From JAHEGP01 sp963792875 (lineage in GTDB: Bacteria; Pseudomonadota; Gammaproteobacteria; Pseudomonadales; JAHEGP01), in assembly GCA_963792875.1 (NCBI GenBank), contig CAWBXV010000002.1:248001-312000 (forward strand): a DNA stretch of 64,000 nucleotides. Reading direction: 5' to 3'. The notes beneath the pieces were generated by a model, which was given only the letters and a program-made list of their open reading frames with translations, had not been told where the DNA came from and made no database searches. The position numbers were made by a program, and so were the translations under genes. This document shows, piece by piece, positions 34,787 to 46,371 of this stretch. Every line of letters starts with the position of its first letter. The first letter of the stretch is position 1.

Positions 34787-34846
34787 GCGGTTCCGTAGGC
34801 CGCCCTCCGGAAAACCGGCTCACGCGACAACCCGAGGGCACCGCCG

Positions 34847-35323
34847 TCAGAGATGTTCGACGGACTCTATTTCGTACTCCACCTCTCCCGAGGGCGTTCT
34901 CACCACCACGACGTCACCCTCTTCCTTGCCGATCAAGGCGCGCGCCACTGGCGAACTGATGGATATCTTGTTGCGCTTCACATCAGACTCATCGTCACCA
35001 ACAATCTGGTAGCGCAGGGTCTCTTCGGAATCGAGATTCAGCAAGGTCACCGTTACCCCGAAAATCACCTTGCCGGTCCTGGGCAGTTGGGTAACGTCAA
35101 TAACCCTGGCCTCTGCCAGTTTGCCTTCAATCTCCTGGATGCGCCCCTCGGCGAAGCCCTGCTGCTCGCGGGCGGCGTGATACTCAGCATTCTCTTTGAG
35201 GTCGCCATGCTCACGCGCCTCGGCAATTGCCTGAATGATCCGCGGCCGCTCGACCGTCTTGAGATGCTGAAGCTCTGCGCGCAACGCTGCCTCACCCGCC
35301 TTGGTCATGGGAACCTGCGGCAT
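34847..35323 (-). CDS. greA: Transcription elongation factor GreA
   Basis: Rescues backtracked RNA polymerase by stimulating transcript cleavage. The 158-residue protein has the N-terminal coiled coil with PMTKAGEAALRAELQHLKTVERP and the tip ARERGDLKENAEY-like sequence (here AREHGDLKENAEYHAAREQ) carrying the acidic pair D-E. The C-terminal FKBP-like domain is VIDVTQLPRTGKVIFG and GEVEYEIESVEHL. Its ATG (35321-35323) abuts the carB stop codon (35324-35326) with no gap, so the two are cotranscribed and probably coupled. Confidence 0.96.
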   Translation of the reverse strand: MPQVPMTKAGEAALRAELQHLKTVERPRIIQAIAEAREHGDLKENAEYHAAREQQGFAEGRIQEIEGKLAEARVIDVTQLPRTGKVIFGVTVTLLNLDSEETLRYQIVGDDESDVKRNKISISSPVARALIGKEEGDVVVVRTPSGEVEYEIESVEHL

Positions 35324-38542
<3,219 letters not shown>

Positions 38543-38692
38543 CGTTCGCCTCGTGGTGAGCAGATTTCTCGTTGATCTGAGTCCGAGCGATAGCATGGCA
38601 GGATGACCTGCGCCAGGCACCCGGCCCTCCCATTAACGGCCGGCACCTGTCCCGACTTTGGCCGCCCGCGGTGCGAAACCCGCAGAGGTGGA

Positions 38693-39826
38693 TCACTCGC
38701 CCCTGCTGGACGCCATCAACTCGATGAAATGGTCGAACAGCGGCGCCGCATCATGCGGCCCCGGACTCGCCTCGGGATGCCCCTGAAAGCCAAACGCGGG
38801 ACAATCGGTACGCTCGACACCTTGCAGCGAACCGTCGAACAGAGAGCGATGGGTAGGCACCAGAGTCGGTGGCAAACTGGACTCGTCGACCGCGAAGCCG
38901 TGATTCTGGCTGGTGATCAGCACCGACCGGTCAGCGAGACTCTGCACCGGATGGTTTGCGCCGTGATGGCCAAATTTCATCTTGGCAGTGCGCGCCCCAC
39001 TCGCCAGCGCGAGCAACTGGTGTCCCAGACAGATTCCAAACACGGGAACCCGCTCCTGGAGCACCTGGCGAATGGCAGCGATGGCATAATTACAGGGCTC
39101 CGGATCGCCAGGGCCGTTCGAGAGGAAGACGCCGTCCGGCTTCATGGCCAGCACCTCACCCGCGGTAGTCCGGGCGGGAACCACGCGCAACTCGCAGCCT
39201 CGATCCACCAGCATCCTCAGAATGTTACGCTTGACCCCGAAGTCATATGCGACCACGCGAAAACGCGTTTGGGCGGCCGGCGCGAATCCCCGCCCCAGTC
39301 GCCAGCTGCCGCCCGCCCAGTCGTAGCTCTCGTCAGTGGTAACCAGCGTGGCCAGGTCCATGCCCTTCAATCCCGGAAACGCCTGCGCCGACTGCAGCGC
39401 AACTCCCTCGTCGATATCGGCGCCAGCCATGACACAACCGGCCAGCGCACCTTTGTCGCGAAGAATTCGCGTCAAACGGCGCGTGTCGATGTCCGCTATC
39501 GCAACGACATTGCGCGCCTGCAGGTAATGCCCCAAAGATTGTTCGCAACGGAAGTTGCTTGCCACCAACGAAAGATCGCGAATCACCAACCCCGCGGCCC
39601 AGACCCGATCGGATTCTTCGTCCTCGGCATTGACGCCGACATTGCCGATGTGGGGGTAGGTCAGGGTGACGATCTGGCGCGCATAGGAGGGGTCAGTGAG
39701 AATCTCCTGATACCCGGTCATGGCCGTGTTGAAGACCACCTCACCACTGCTGGCGCCATCCGCGCCAACGGCAGAGCCACGAAAGACACTGCCATCTTCT
39801 AGCACCAGAATAGCTGGCCTGGACAA
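38693..39826 (-). CDS. carA: Carbamoyl-phosphate synthase small (glutaminase) subunit
   Basis: Hydrolyses glutamine and passes ammonia to CarB. The 377-residue protein has an N-terminal CarA domain (PAILVLEDGSVFRG, TGYQEILTDPSYARQ) and a class I glutamine amidotransferase domain with the nucleophile Cys in VFGICLGHQLLALA and His/Glu in GFQGHPEASPGP. I choose the TTG at 39824-39826 because AAGGAGG sits 5 nt upstream; an in-frame ATG six codons earlier (39842-39844) would lie on the other side of that ribosome site. It is preceded by a candidate attenuator. Confidence 0.93.
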   Translation of the reverse strand: MSRPAILVLEDGSVFRGSAVGADGASSGEVVFNTAMTGYQEILTDPSYARQIVTLTYPHIGNVGVNAEDEESDRVWAAGLVIRDLSLVASNFRCEQSLGHYLQARNVVAIADIDTRRLTRILRDKGALAGCVMAGADIDEGVALQSAQAFPGLKGMDLATLVTTDESYDWAGGSWRLGRGFAPAAQTRFRVVAYDFGVKRNILRMLVDRGCELRVVPARTTAGEVLAMKPDGVFLSNGPGDPEPCNYAIAAIRQVLQERVPVFGICLGHQLLALASGARTAKMKFGHHGANHPVQSLADRSVLITSQNHGFAVDESSLPPTLVPTHRSLFDGSLQGVERTDCPAFGFQGHPEASPGPHDAAPLFDHFIELMASSRGE

Positions 39827-39846
39827 GGACACCTCCTTATACACAC

Positions 39847-39865
39847 CTGGAGTGGCATACTCCAG
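39847..39865 (-). repeat. Perfect inverted repeat just before the carA ribosome site
   Basis: CTGGAGT and ACTCCAG (7-bp arms) around a 5-nt loop. In the carA mRNA leader it forms a small stem-loop about 10 nt before AAGGAGG, where it could affect ribosome access or act with the upstream terminator. Confidence 0.55.
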
Positions 39866-39877
39866 TCCCGCGGACCC

Positions 39878-39903
39878 AAAAAAAGCGAGAAGAAGCTTTC
39901 GCT
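39878..39903 (-). terminator. Intrinsic terminator in the carA leader (candidate attenuator)
   Basis: Minus strand: AGCGAAAG-CTT-CTTCTCGCT (39884-39903, one bulged C) followed by seven T (39878-39884). No minus-strand gene lies upstream before dapB, 1.6 kb away, so the terminator can only act on the carA leader itself. A competing pairing of GCGAGA just upstream with TCTCGC of the descending arm is possible, giving an antiterminator-like alternative. This fits pyrimidine-type attenuation; the mechanism is inferred. Confidence 0.6.
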
Positions 39904-39916
39904 CACATCTCGCCCG

Positions 39917-39985
39917 CTACCTGCAGTGGCTCTCGGCCAGGACAAAGCACCGCCAACCGGTGACAGGACAGAATATTTGTTGCAT
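39917..39985 (-). CDS. Possible 22-codon carA leader peptide
   Basis: A short frame (MQQIFCPVTGWRCFVLAESH then CR, stop TAG) starts about 7 nt after the predicted transcription start and ends 13 nt before the terminator stem, the layout of leader peptides in coupled attenuation. No Shine-Dalgarno precedes the ATG, so translation would be leaderless-like. The frame is also open further upstream (to 40102), which lowers its significance. Confidence 0.3.
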   Translation of the reverse strand: MQQIFCPVTGWRCFVLAESHCR

Positions 39986-39998
39986 TGACTGGCCGCGA

Positions 39999-40027
39999 AT
40001 TGTAAGCAAATGATTGGTAATTGTCCA
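39999..40027 (-). promoter_or_regulatory. Sigma-70 promoter for carAB
   Basis: Minus strand: TGGACA (40022-40027), 17 bp, TACAAT (39999-40004), each one base from consensus. Start expected near 39992, giving a leader of about 165 nt before carA that contains the candidate leader peptide and terminator. It is divergent from the HD-GYP gene. Confidence 0.7.
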
Positions 40028-40150
40028 CGAATACCCGGCCGGACCCTTGCCCGGATGCAACTTCACTGCTAGCCTGAACACTAGCGGAATTGTTTGCTTC
40101 ATCTCAATAGTAAGTCATTCCTAATCATATACTTACGCCGGGTTCATTCA

Positions 40151-41401
40151 GTGGAAGCAGAAGAGCAGATTTCTGGCAAAAAGCTGGTCAAAGTAAACAC
40201 CGACAAATTGGCCATGGGCATGTACATCGCCAAGCTCGACCGCCCCTGGCTGGACAGCCCCTTTCTGTTCCAGGGTTTTCCGCTGGAGCGGAACGAAGAC
40301 CTGGCCACCCTCAGGGCCCTGTGCGACTACGTTTATGTCGATGCCGTAAAGTCCAAGTCACTGCGGCGCCCCGCCAAACGCGAAGAATCTCTTGACGACA
40401 TCCTCAAGCGCGAGAAGACCACCTACATCAAGGCCCATCCCGTCGAAAACGAAATCGATCGGGCAAAAACCGACTACGACGTAGCGCTGGCATCCGTAGA
40501 AGAGATACTCCAGCAGGCTGCCCGGGGCGAGACAATCAACGCCAAAATCGCCAAGCAACACGTAAAGGCCTGTGTAGACAGCGTGATCCGCAATCCCAAC
40601 GCCCTCATCTGGCTATCGCATATCAAGCATGTGGACAACCACACCGCCGAACACTGCCTGCACGTAGGCATACTGGCGATCGCCCTCGGGCGGCAGCTCG
40701 GCCTGCCCCGCCGACACCTGGAAACCCTGGGATTGTGCGGAATGCTGCACGACGTCGGCAAGACCCGGGTAAACCTGAAAGTGCTGTTCAAGCAAGACAA
40801 ACTCACCCCTGAGGAGTTCGAGCACCTCAAACAGCATCCGGTGTACGGACGCGATCTCCTGCAGCATGACCCGATGATGCCCCCGGAAGTCATCGAAGCG
40901 GCCTTCTCCCACCACGAGCGCATCGATGGCCAAGGCTACCCGCGAGGTATCGATGCCTCGATGCTGTCATTCTACACGCGCATTACCAGCATCGTAGATG
41001 CCTACGATGGCCTTACCAGCCCCCGCATGTTCAGCGAGCAGAAATCGAGCACGGCCGCATTGAAGATTCTTTACGAACAGCGAGGCAAGCAGTTTGATCA
41101 GGACCTGGTGGTAAAATTCATCGAGTGTGTCGGCCTGTATCCTCCTGGCTGCATCGTGGAATTGAGCAGCGGCGAAGTCGGTGTCGTCATCGCTTCGGAT
41201 GCCGACAACCGGCTTCACCCCAAAGTCGTGCTGGTACTGGACGGCAACAAAAGGCCGATCAAGAAGACGATGATCGATCTCAAGACGCTGGACGAGGCAC
41301 AGCGCAAGGAATATCACATCAAACAGGTAATCCGTGACGGCACCTACGGCGTGCGCCTGGAGGAATTTACCGCCAACACCGACTTTGCCCCGACTGTATA
41401 G
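40151..41401 (+). CDS. HD-GYP domain c-di-GMP phosphodiesterase with N-terminal DUF3391
   Basis: A 416-residue protein. The N-terminal DUF3391-type region (about 10-130) has VNTDKLAMGMYIAKLDRPWL and FLFQGFPL. The HD-GYP domain (about 160-330) has LHDVGKT (HD metal ligands) and HHERIDGQGYPRG (the GYP signature), followed by a C-terminal region. HD-GYP enzymes hydrolyse c-di-GMP to pGpG or GMP. It is predicted cytosolic, with no membrane segment. I start at the GTG at 40151; a TTG at 40094 would add 19 residues. It is divergent from carAB and convergent with dapB; as a lone gene its pathway is unclear. Confidence 0.88.
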   Translation: MEAEEQISGKKLVKVNTDKLAMGMYIAKLDRPWLDSPFLFQGFPLERNEDLATLRALCDYVYVDAVKSKSLRRPAKREESLDDILKREKTTYIKAHPVENEIDRAKTDYDVALASVEEILQQAARGETINAKIAKQHVKACVDSVIRNPNALIWLSHIKHVDNHTAEHCLHVGILAIALGRQLGLPRRHLETLGLCGMLHDVGKTRVNLKVLFKQDKLTPEEFEHLKQHPVYGRDLLQHDPMMPPEVIEAAFSHHERIDGQGYPRGIDASMLSFYTRITSIVDAYDGLTSPRMFSEQKSSTAALKILYEQRGKQFDQDLVVKFIECVGLYPPGCIVELSSGEVGVVIASDADNRLHPKVVLVLDGNKRPIKKTMIDLKTLDEAQRKEYHIKQVIRDGTYGVRLEEFTANTDFAPTV

Positions 41402-41434
41402 CGGATAGGGTCCCCCCCAGCCTTGTGACAGCGT

Positions 41435-41460
41435 CAGGCGGCAGCTACAGCGGCCGCCTG
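41435..41460. terminator. Stem-loop between convergent HD-GYP and dapB genes
   Basis: CAGGCGGC (41435-41442) and GCCGCCTG (41453-41460), 8-bp perfect arms and a 10-nt loop, placed in the 77-bp gap between two converging genes. The T-run is poor on both sides, so termination may depend on Rho. Confidence 0.4.
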
Positions 41461-41478
41461 GCCACTCTTAGGCTGCTG

Positions 41479-42285
41479 TTACTTCAGGCCCAGCACATCC
41501 TGCATATCGAAAAGCCCACGATCGCGGCCGCTTAACCAGAGGGCGGCACGTACCGCCCCTCGGGCGAACGCCATACGGGAGCTCGCCTTATGGGTTATCT
41601 CGACGCGCTCGCCTTCTGCCGCGAACATGACGGTGTGATCCCCTACAATATCGCCCGCCCGCACCGTGGCAAAACCAATCGTCTGAGGATCGCGAGCGCC
41701 GGTCTGCCCTTCCCGACCAAAAACCGCTACCCGCGCCAGATCGCGCCCCAGCGCCTCCGCGACGACTTCACCCAGTCGCAGCGCCGTCCCGGACGGCGCA
41801 TCGACTTTGTGGCGGTGATGCGCCTCGTAGACTTCGATATCCGACTCATCACCCAGTACGCGCGCGGCCAGATCCACCAATTTAAAGCACAGATTGACTC
41901 CCACGCTGTAATTTGACGCCATGCAGATGGCGACGTCCTGCCCCGCGCTAGCGATCTCGGCCCGCTGCGACGCGGTGCAGCCGGTCGTGCCAATGACCAT
42001 GCGCTTGCCGGCGGCGCGGCAGCACGCCACATTCGCGATGGTGGCGGATGGCGCAGTGAAATCGATCAGCACATCGAAATCATCGAGCACTGCAGCCAGA
42101 TCGTCGACCACGGCTATGCCGTTGCGGCCAAGCCCGGCCAACTCACCCGCATCGGCCCCGATCAGACTGCTGCCTGAACGCTCGATTGCCGCGCTCAACA
42201 CGGCGTTGTCTGCGAGCTCAATGGCATTGATCAGGGCTCTGCCCATGCGCCCGGCCGCACCGGTGACTGCTATTCGTGTCATCAT
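41479..42285 (-). CDS. dapB: 4-hydroxy-tetrahydrodipicolinate reductase
   Basis: NAD(P)H-dependent step of the diaminopimelate/lysine pathway. The 268-residue protein has a Rossmann start (IAVTGAAGRMGRALI), DFTAPSATIAN, the catalytic block EAHHRHKVDAPSGTAL and a C-terminal ARGAVRAALWLSGRDRGLFDMQDVLGL. Length matches E. coli (273). It lies 15 bp after dnaJ and is probably read from the dnaK-dnaJ transcript. Confidence 0.95.
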   Translation of the reverse strand: MMTRIAVTGAAGRMGRALINAIELADNAVLSAAIERSGSSLIGADAGELAGLGRNGIAVVDDLAAVLDDFDVLIDFTAPSATIANVACCRAAGKRMVIGTTGCTASQRAEIASAGQDVAICMASNYSVGVNLCFKLVDLAARVLGDESDIEVYEAHHRHKVDAPSGTALRLGEVVAEALGRDLARVAVFGREGQTGARDPQTIGFATVRAGDIVGDHTVMFAAEGERVEITHKASSRMAFARGAVRAALWLSGRDRGLFDMQDVLGLK

Positions 42286-42300
42286 TGGCTGCCTGCCGGA

Positions 42301-43413
42301 CTAGAGTTTCATGTCATCGAAGAAGTTTTTGACGCCGTCAAACCAGGAGTGCTTGCGTGGAGAATGCTTGTCGCCCTGATTGCCAAGCGAAGCCTGGAAA
42401 GCCTCCAGCAACTCCTTCTGCTGGCGCGTCAATTTGACCGGCGTTTCAACGACCACGCGACACAGCAAATCGCCCACGGGACCTCCACGCACCGGCTTGA
42501 CGCCCTTGCCGCGAATGCGGAACAGCTTGCCCGTCTGGGTCTCCGCGGGAATCTTCAGCTTCACGCGACCGTCCAGCGTGGGCACTTCCAATTCGCCGCC
42601 GAGCGCGGCGTCGACAATACTGATGGGCACTTCACAGTAGAGGTGGCGCCCATCGCGCTCAAACAGCGCGTGCTCCTTGACCGCGATCTGCACGTACAAG
42701 TCACCGCGAGGTCCGCCATCGGGACTGCTCTCTCCCTCACCGGACAAGCGGATGCGATCGCCGCTGTCCACGCCGGGCGGCACTTTGACCGACAGACTCT
42801 TTTCCTTCTCCACCCGCCCCTGACCGCGGCACCCGCCGCAGGGATCGGATATCATCTTGCCCTTGCCACGGCAGGTCGGACAGGTCTGCTGCACCGCAAA
42901 GAAGCCCTGCTGCATCCGCACATGTCCGCTGCCGCCACACATGGTGCAGTCGGTGGGCGAGCTGCCCCTCCTGGAACCGCTTCCGCCACACTCATCGCAC
43001 TCGACCAGGGTCGGCACCTTGATCGTGATGGTGGTACCCTTGACGGCCTCTTCAAGCGAGATCGACAGGTTGTAGCGCAGGTCGGAGCCACGCTGCGGGC
43101 CGCGGCCCCTGCCGCCGCCGAAAATATCCCCGAAGACATCCCCGAATATATCGGAGAAGCTTGCCCCGGGGCCACCCCCCATCTGGGAGTCGACACCGGC
43201 GTGGCCAAATCGATCATAGGCCCCCCGCTTGTCGGCGTCGGACAGAATTTCGTACGCCTCGGCGGCTTCTTTGAACTTTTCCTCAGCAGACGGATGGTCC
43301 GTGTTGCGATCCGGGTGGTACTTCATGGCAATGCGGCGATAGGCTTTCTTGATTTCCTGCTCGGAAGCCCCCCGCGCTACCCCAAGGATTTCGTAATAAT
43401 CGCGTTTGGACAT
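42301..43413 (-). CDS. dnaJ: Chaperone protein DnaJ
   Basis: An Hsp40 co-chaperone that delivers clients and stimulates DnaK. The 370-residue type A protein has a J domain with the HPD motif (KYHPDRN), a Gly/Phe-rich linker (GGGPGASFSDIFGDVFGDIF), four CxxCxGxG zinc repeats (CDECGGSG, CTMCGGSG, CPTCRGKG, CGGCRGQG) and C-terminal substrate-binding domains. The gene is 119 bp after dnaK. Confidence 0.97.
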   Translation of the reverse strand: MSKRDYYEILGVARGASEQEIKKAYRRIAMKYHPDRNTDHPSAEEKFKEAAEAYEILSDADKRGAYDRFGHAGVDSQMGGGPGASFSDIFGDVFGDIFGGGRGRGPQRGSDLRYNLSISLEEAVKGTTITIKVPTLVECDECGGSGSRRGSSPTDCTMCGGSGHVRMQQGFFAVQQTCPTCRGKGKMISDPCGGCRGQGRVEKEKSLSVKVPPGVDSGDRIRLSGEGESSPDGGPRGDLYVQIAVKEHALFERDGRHLYCEVPISIVDAALGGELEVPTLDGRVKLKIPAETQTGKLFRIRGKGVKPVRGGPVGDLLCRVVVETPVKLTRQQKELLEAFQASLGNQGDKHSPRKHSWFDGVKNFFDDMKL

Positions 43414-43532
43414 GCCTGTGACTTCTGTGTTGTCTCAATGAAATAAAAGCAGCGAGCGCGGAACATCGCTGCCCCACGCTCACCGCTGTCTTCTGCCCGG
43501 CCCCAGACGGCACCGGGCCCGGTCGACCAGGC

Positions 43533-45470
43533 TCAGCGCCGCCCCTTGTCGTCTTTGACTTCTTCAAACTCCGCATCGACGACGTTATCGTCGGCCTGAC
43601 CCGAAGACTGCGCGTGATCGGCATGGGCCTGCCCGCCCTCCTGCTGCGCCGCCTGCTCAGCATACATTTTCTGCGCCAGGGCGCTGGAAGCCTCCGACAG
43701 CTTCTGCGTGGCCGCCTCGATGGCCGCCTTGCTGTCGCCCTTGACGGCGGCCTCAACCTCCTTGATCGCCTCCTCGATCTTCGCCTTCTCGTCGGGGCTG
43801 GCTTTGTCGCCCGCTTCCTGCAGCGTCTTCCTGGCAGCATGAGCAAGGCCGTCCGCTGCATTGCGCGCCGTTACCATCTCCTCGAACTTGCGATCCGCCT
43901 CCGCATTCGCCTCGGCGTCGGCGACCATCTTTTCAATATCGTCGTCGCTCAGACCGCCCGACGCCTTGATGATGATGGACTGCTGCTTACCCGTGGCCTT
44001 GTCCTTGGCTGATACGTTGAGTATGCCATTGGCGTCGAGGTCGAAGGTAACCTCGATCTGCGGCATACCGCGCGACGCGGGCGGAATATCAGCCAGATCA
44101 AAGCGGCCCAGAGACTTGTTCTGGGATGCCTGCTTGCGCTCACCCTGCACCACGTGAATGGTAACCGCTGTCTGATTGTCCTCCGCGGTAGAAAAGACCT
44201 GCGATTTCTTGGTGGGAATCGTCGTGTTCTTCTCGATCAGCGGCGTGGCCACGCCACCCATAGTCTCGATACCCAGGGTCAGCGGCGTGACGTCGAGCAA
44301 CAGGACGTCCTTGACATCGCCGGCGAGCACGGCAGCCTGGATGGCGGCACCGACGGCGACCGCTTCGTCAGGGTTGACATCCTTGCGGGGCTCCTTGCCG
44401 AAAAACGCGGCCACTTTTTTCTGCACCAGCGGCATGCGGGTCTGTCCGCCGACCAGGATCACTTCGTTGATGGCACTGGTCGCCACGCCGGCATCCTTCA
44501 GGGCGATGCGGCAGGGTTCCAGCGACCGCTCCACCAGTTCCTCGACCAGGGATTCAAGCTTGGAGCGCGTCAGCTTAACCACCATGTGTTTCGGCCCGCT
44601 GGCGTCGGCGGTGATATAGGGCAGATTGACTTCCGTCTGCTGGCTGGAAGACAACTCTATCTTCGCCTTCTCTGCCGCCTCTTTCAGCCGCTGCATGGCC
44701 AGCGGATCACCCTTGAGGTCGATGCCGCTGTCTTTCTTGAACTCGGACGCCAGATAGTTGATCAGCGTCAGGTCAAAGTCTTCGCCGCCCAGGAAGGTAT
44801 CGCCATTGGTTGACAGCACTTCAAACTGCTTTTCGCCATCCACGTCGGCAATCTCGATGATCGAAATGTCAAACGTGCCGCCGCCGAGGTCATAGACGGC
44901 GATAGTGTGATCGCCGCCCTCGCGATCGATACCATAGGCCAGCGCCGCCGCAGTGGGCTCATTGATGATGCGCTTCACTTCCAGGCCCGCGATGCGCCCG
45001 GCGTCTTTGGTTGCCTGGCGCTGCGAGTCATTGAAGTAGGCAGGCACGGTAATGACGGCCTCGGTGACCTTCTCACCCAGGTAATCCTCTGCCGTCTTTT
45101 TCATCTTCTTGAGCACTTCGGCCGACACCTGTGGCGGCGCCATTTTCTGGCCCTTCACCTCGACCCAGGCATCACCGTTATCCGCCTTGACGATGCGGTA
45201 GGGCACCATGGCGATGTCCTTCTGTACCACCGCATCATCGTAGCGGCGCCCGATCAGCCGCTTCACAGCGTACAGCGTGTTGTTGGGGTTGGTCACAGCC
45301 TGCCGCTTGGCCGGCTGCCCCACCAGCGTTTCCTGATCGTCGGTATAGGCGACGACCGACGGCGTAGTGCGGTCGCCCTCGGCGTTTTCTATGACGCGCG
45401 GCTTGTCACCGTCCAGGATGGCCACACAGGAGTTAGTCGTCCCCAGGTCTATTCCGATGATTCTACCCAT
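43533..45470 (-). CDS. dnaK: Chaperone protein DnaK (Hsp70)
   Basis: An ATP-driven general chaperone. The 645-residue protein has an actin-like ATPase domain (MGRIIGIDLGTTNSCVAI, VITVPAYFNDSQRQATKDAG, IAVYDLGGGTFDISI), linker DVLLLDVTPLTLGIET, substrate-binding domain and a helical lid. The C-terminal end is DNVVDAEFEEVKDDKGRR, with the conserved EEVKD-type tail. I use the ATG at 45468-45470, with GGAG 10 nt upstream, rather than a GTG three codons earlier. A sigma-32 type promoter lies 67 bp upstream. Confidence 0.97.
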   Translation of the reverse strand: MGRIIGIDLGTTNSCVAILDGDKPRVIENAEGDRTTPSVVAYTDDQETLVGQPAKRQAVTNPNNTLYAVKRLIGRRYDDAVVQKDIAMVPYRIVKADNGDAWVEVKGQKMAPPQVSAEVLKKMKKTAEDYLGEKVTEAVITVPAYFNDSQRQATKDAGRIAGLEVKRIINEPTAAALAYGIDREGGDHTIAVYDLGGGTFDISIIEIADVDGEKQFEVLSTNGDTFLGGEDFDLTLINYLASEFKKDSGIDLKGDPLAMQRLKEAAEKAKIELSSSQQTEVNLPYITADASGPKHMVVKLTRSKLESLVEELVERSLEPCRIALKDAGVATSAINEVILVGGQTRMPLVQKKVAAFFGKEPRKDVNPDEAVAVGAAIQAAVLAGDVKDVLLLDVTPLTLGIETMGGVATPLIEKNTTIPTKKSQVFSTAEDNQTAVTIHVVQGERKQASQNKSLGRFDLADIPPASRGMPQIEVTFDLDANGILNVSAKDKATGKQQSIIIKASGGLSDDDIEKMVADAEANAEADRKFEEMVTARNAADGLAHAARKTLQEAGDKASPDEKAKIEEAIKEVEAAVKGDSKAAIEAATQKLSEASSALAQKMYAEQAAQQEGGQAHADHAQSSGQADDNVVDAEFEEVKDDKGRR

Positions 45471-45525
45471 TAAATCCACTCTCCAGTCGCAATCGTTGAA
45501 AGATGTTTCGAAAAAACAAAAGGCT

Positions 45526-45564
45526 ATTAGCCGCTAATATTGGCGCGTTGCCGGCGATTTCAAG
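45526..45564 (-). promoter_or_regulatory. Sigma-32 (heat-shock) promoter of dnaK
   Basis: Minus strand: CTTGAAA (45558-45564), then CGCCAATAT (45537-45545), 12 bp apart. This resembles the sigma-32 pattern CTTGAA-N13-15-CCCCAT, with a G replacing one C in the -10. A short palindrome ATTAGC-C-GCTAAT overlaps the -10 end (45526-45538). The same -10 end (CAATATT) is seen before grpE, which supports both. Confidence 0.65.
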
Positions 45565-45609
45565 CCCCCGAAGGCCACTTAATGTCACTTCGCGGCCGCG
45601 GCGGAGCTG

Positions 45610-46227
45610 TCAGCGGGATACCACCACCATGGCCGCGCGCACCAGGCGACCGTTGAGGGTGTAGCCCTTCTGCACCACGTTCAGCACGCTGCCAGGCTCC
45701 ACATCGGGGCTTTCCAGCATGGAAATCGCCTGGTGAAACTTAGGATCGAAGGGCTCGCCGACAGGGTTGAGCTGCTCGACGTTGAAGCGCGCGAGCACAT
45801 CGAGAAAGCTCTTCAGCGTGAGCTGAACACCCTCCAGCACGGTAGATGCACTCCCGGCCTCCGCCGGCATACTCTCCAAGGCCCGCTCCAGATTGTCGAT
45901 GACCGGCACCAGGTCCTGCACAAAGCGCTCCAGGGCGAACAGGCGCGCGCTGCTGACATCTTTTTCCGCGCGCCGCCGCGCATTCTGGGCCTCTGCCACC
46001 GCCCGCATCATCTGGTCGCGGGCCTCGGCGGCCTCCTGCTGGGCCACTTCGAGCTGCGCCCGCAGGCCATCGATATCAGCAGCGGGCCGCATCGTCTCTT
46101 CGAGCGCGAGCTCAGGCTCCGTCGCCGCGCAATCCTGCCCGGCAGCGTCGGCCATCGCGGCCTCTGCAGTCTTGGCCTCCGCGGCCTGGGGATTCTCCGG
46201 GGTATCGTTCTCCTGCTTGTTCACCAC
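45610..46227 (-). CDS. grpE: Nucleotide exchange factor GrpE
   Basis: Releases ADP from DnaK. The 205-residue protein has an acidic, Ala/Glu-rich N-terminal tail (1-50), a long helix (about 50-110, IDGLRAQLEVAQQEAAEARD) for dimerisation, and the C-terminal beta domain with LNPVGEPFDPKFHQAIS and GYTLNGRLVRAAMVVVS. It lies upstream of dnaK with its own heat-shock promoter. Confidence 0.95.
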   Translation of the reverse strand: MVNKQENDTPENPQAAEAKTAEAAMADAAGQDCAATEPELALEETMRPAADIDGLRAQLEVAQQEAAEARDQMMRAVAEAQNARRRAEKDVSSARLFALERFVQDLVPVIDNLERALESMPAEAGSASTVLEGVQLTLKSFLDVLARFNVEQLNPVGEPFDPKFHQAISMLESPDVEPGSVLNVVQKGYTLNGRLVRAAMVVVSR

Positions 46228-46266
46228 GCTTGGTCTCCACTAATGTAAACAAATCCTGGCTTGCGA

Positions 46267-46295
46267 ATATTGGGGCGAGGAAGGAGTATTTCAAG
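46267..46295 (-). promoter_or_regulatory. Sigma-32 (heat-shock) promoter of grpE
   Basis: Minus strand: CTTGAAA (46289-46295), 13 bp, CCCCAATAT (46267-46275). It matches the sigma-32 consensus closely and is placed about 40-68 bp before the grpE ATG. No CIRCE sequence (TTAGCACTC-N9-GAGTGCTAA) is seen nearby. Confidence 0.78.
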
Positions 46296-46371
46296 CGTTC
46301 CGGAACACGGCAGGCGGCATCGGCATGGGGCAGGCAGCCCTCCAGGGCGCGACGCCGGTCGAGGGGCGGTG

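Noticed and set aside
40022..40102. Longer 61-codon reading of the carA leader frame from 40102
   Set aside because: It would begin upstream of the predicted carAB promoter, so only the shorter 22-codon form could be on that transcript.
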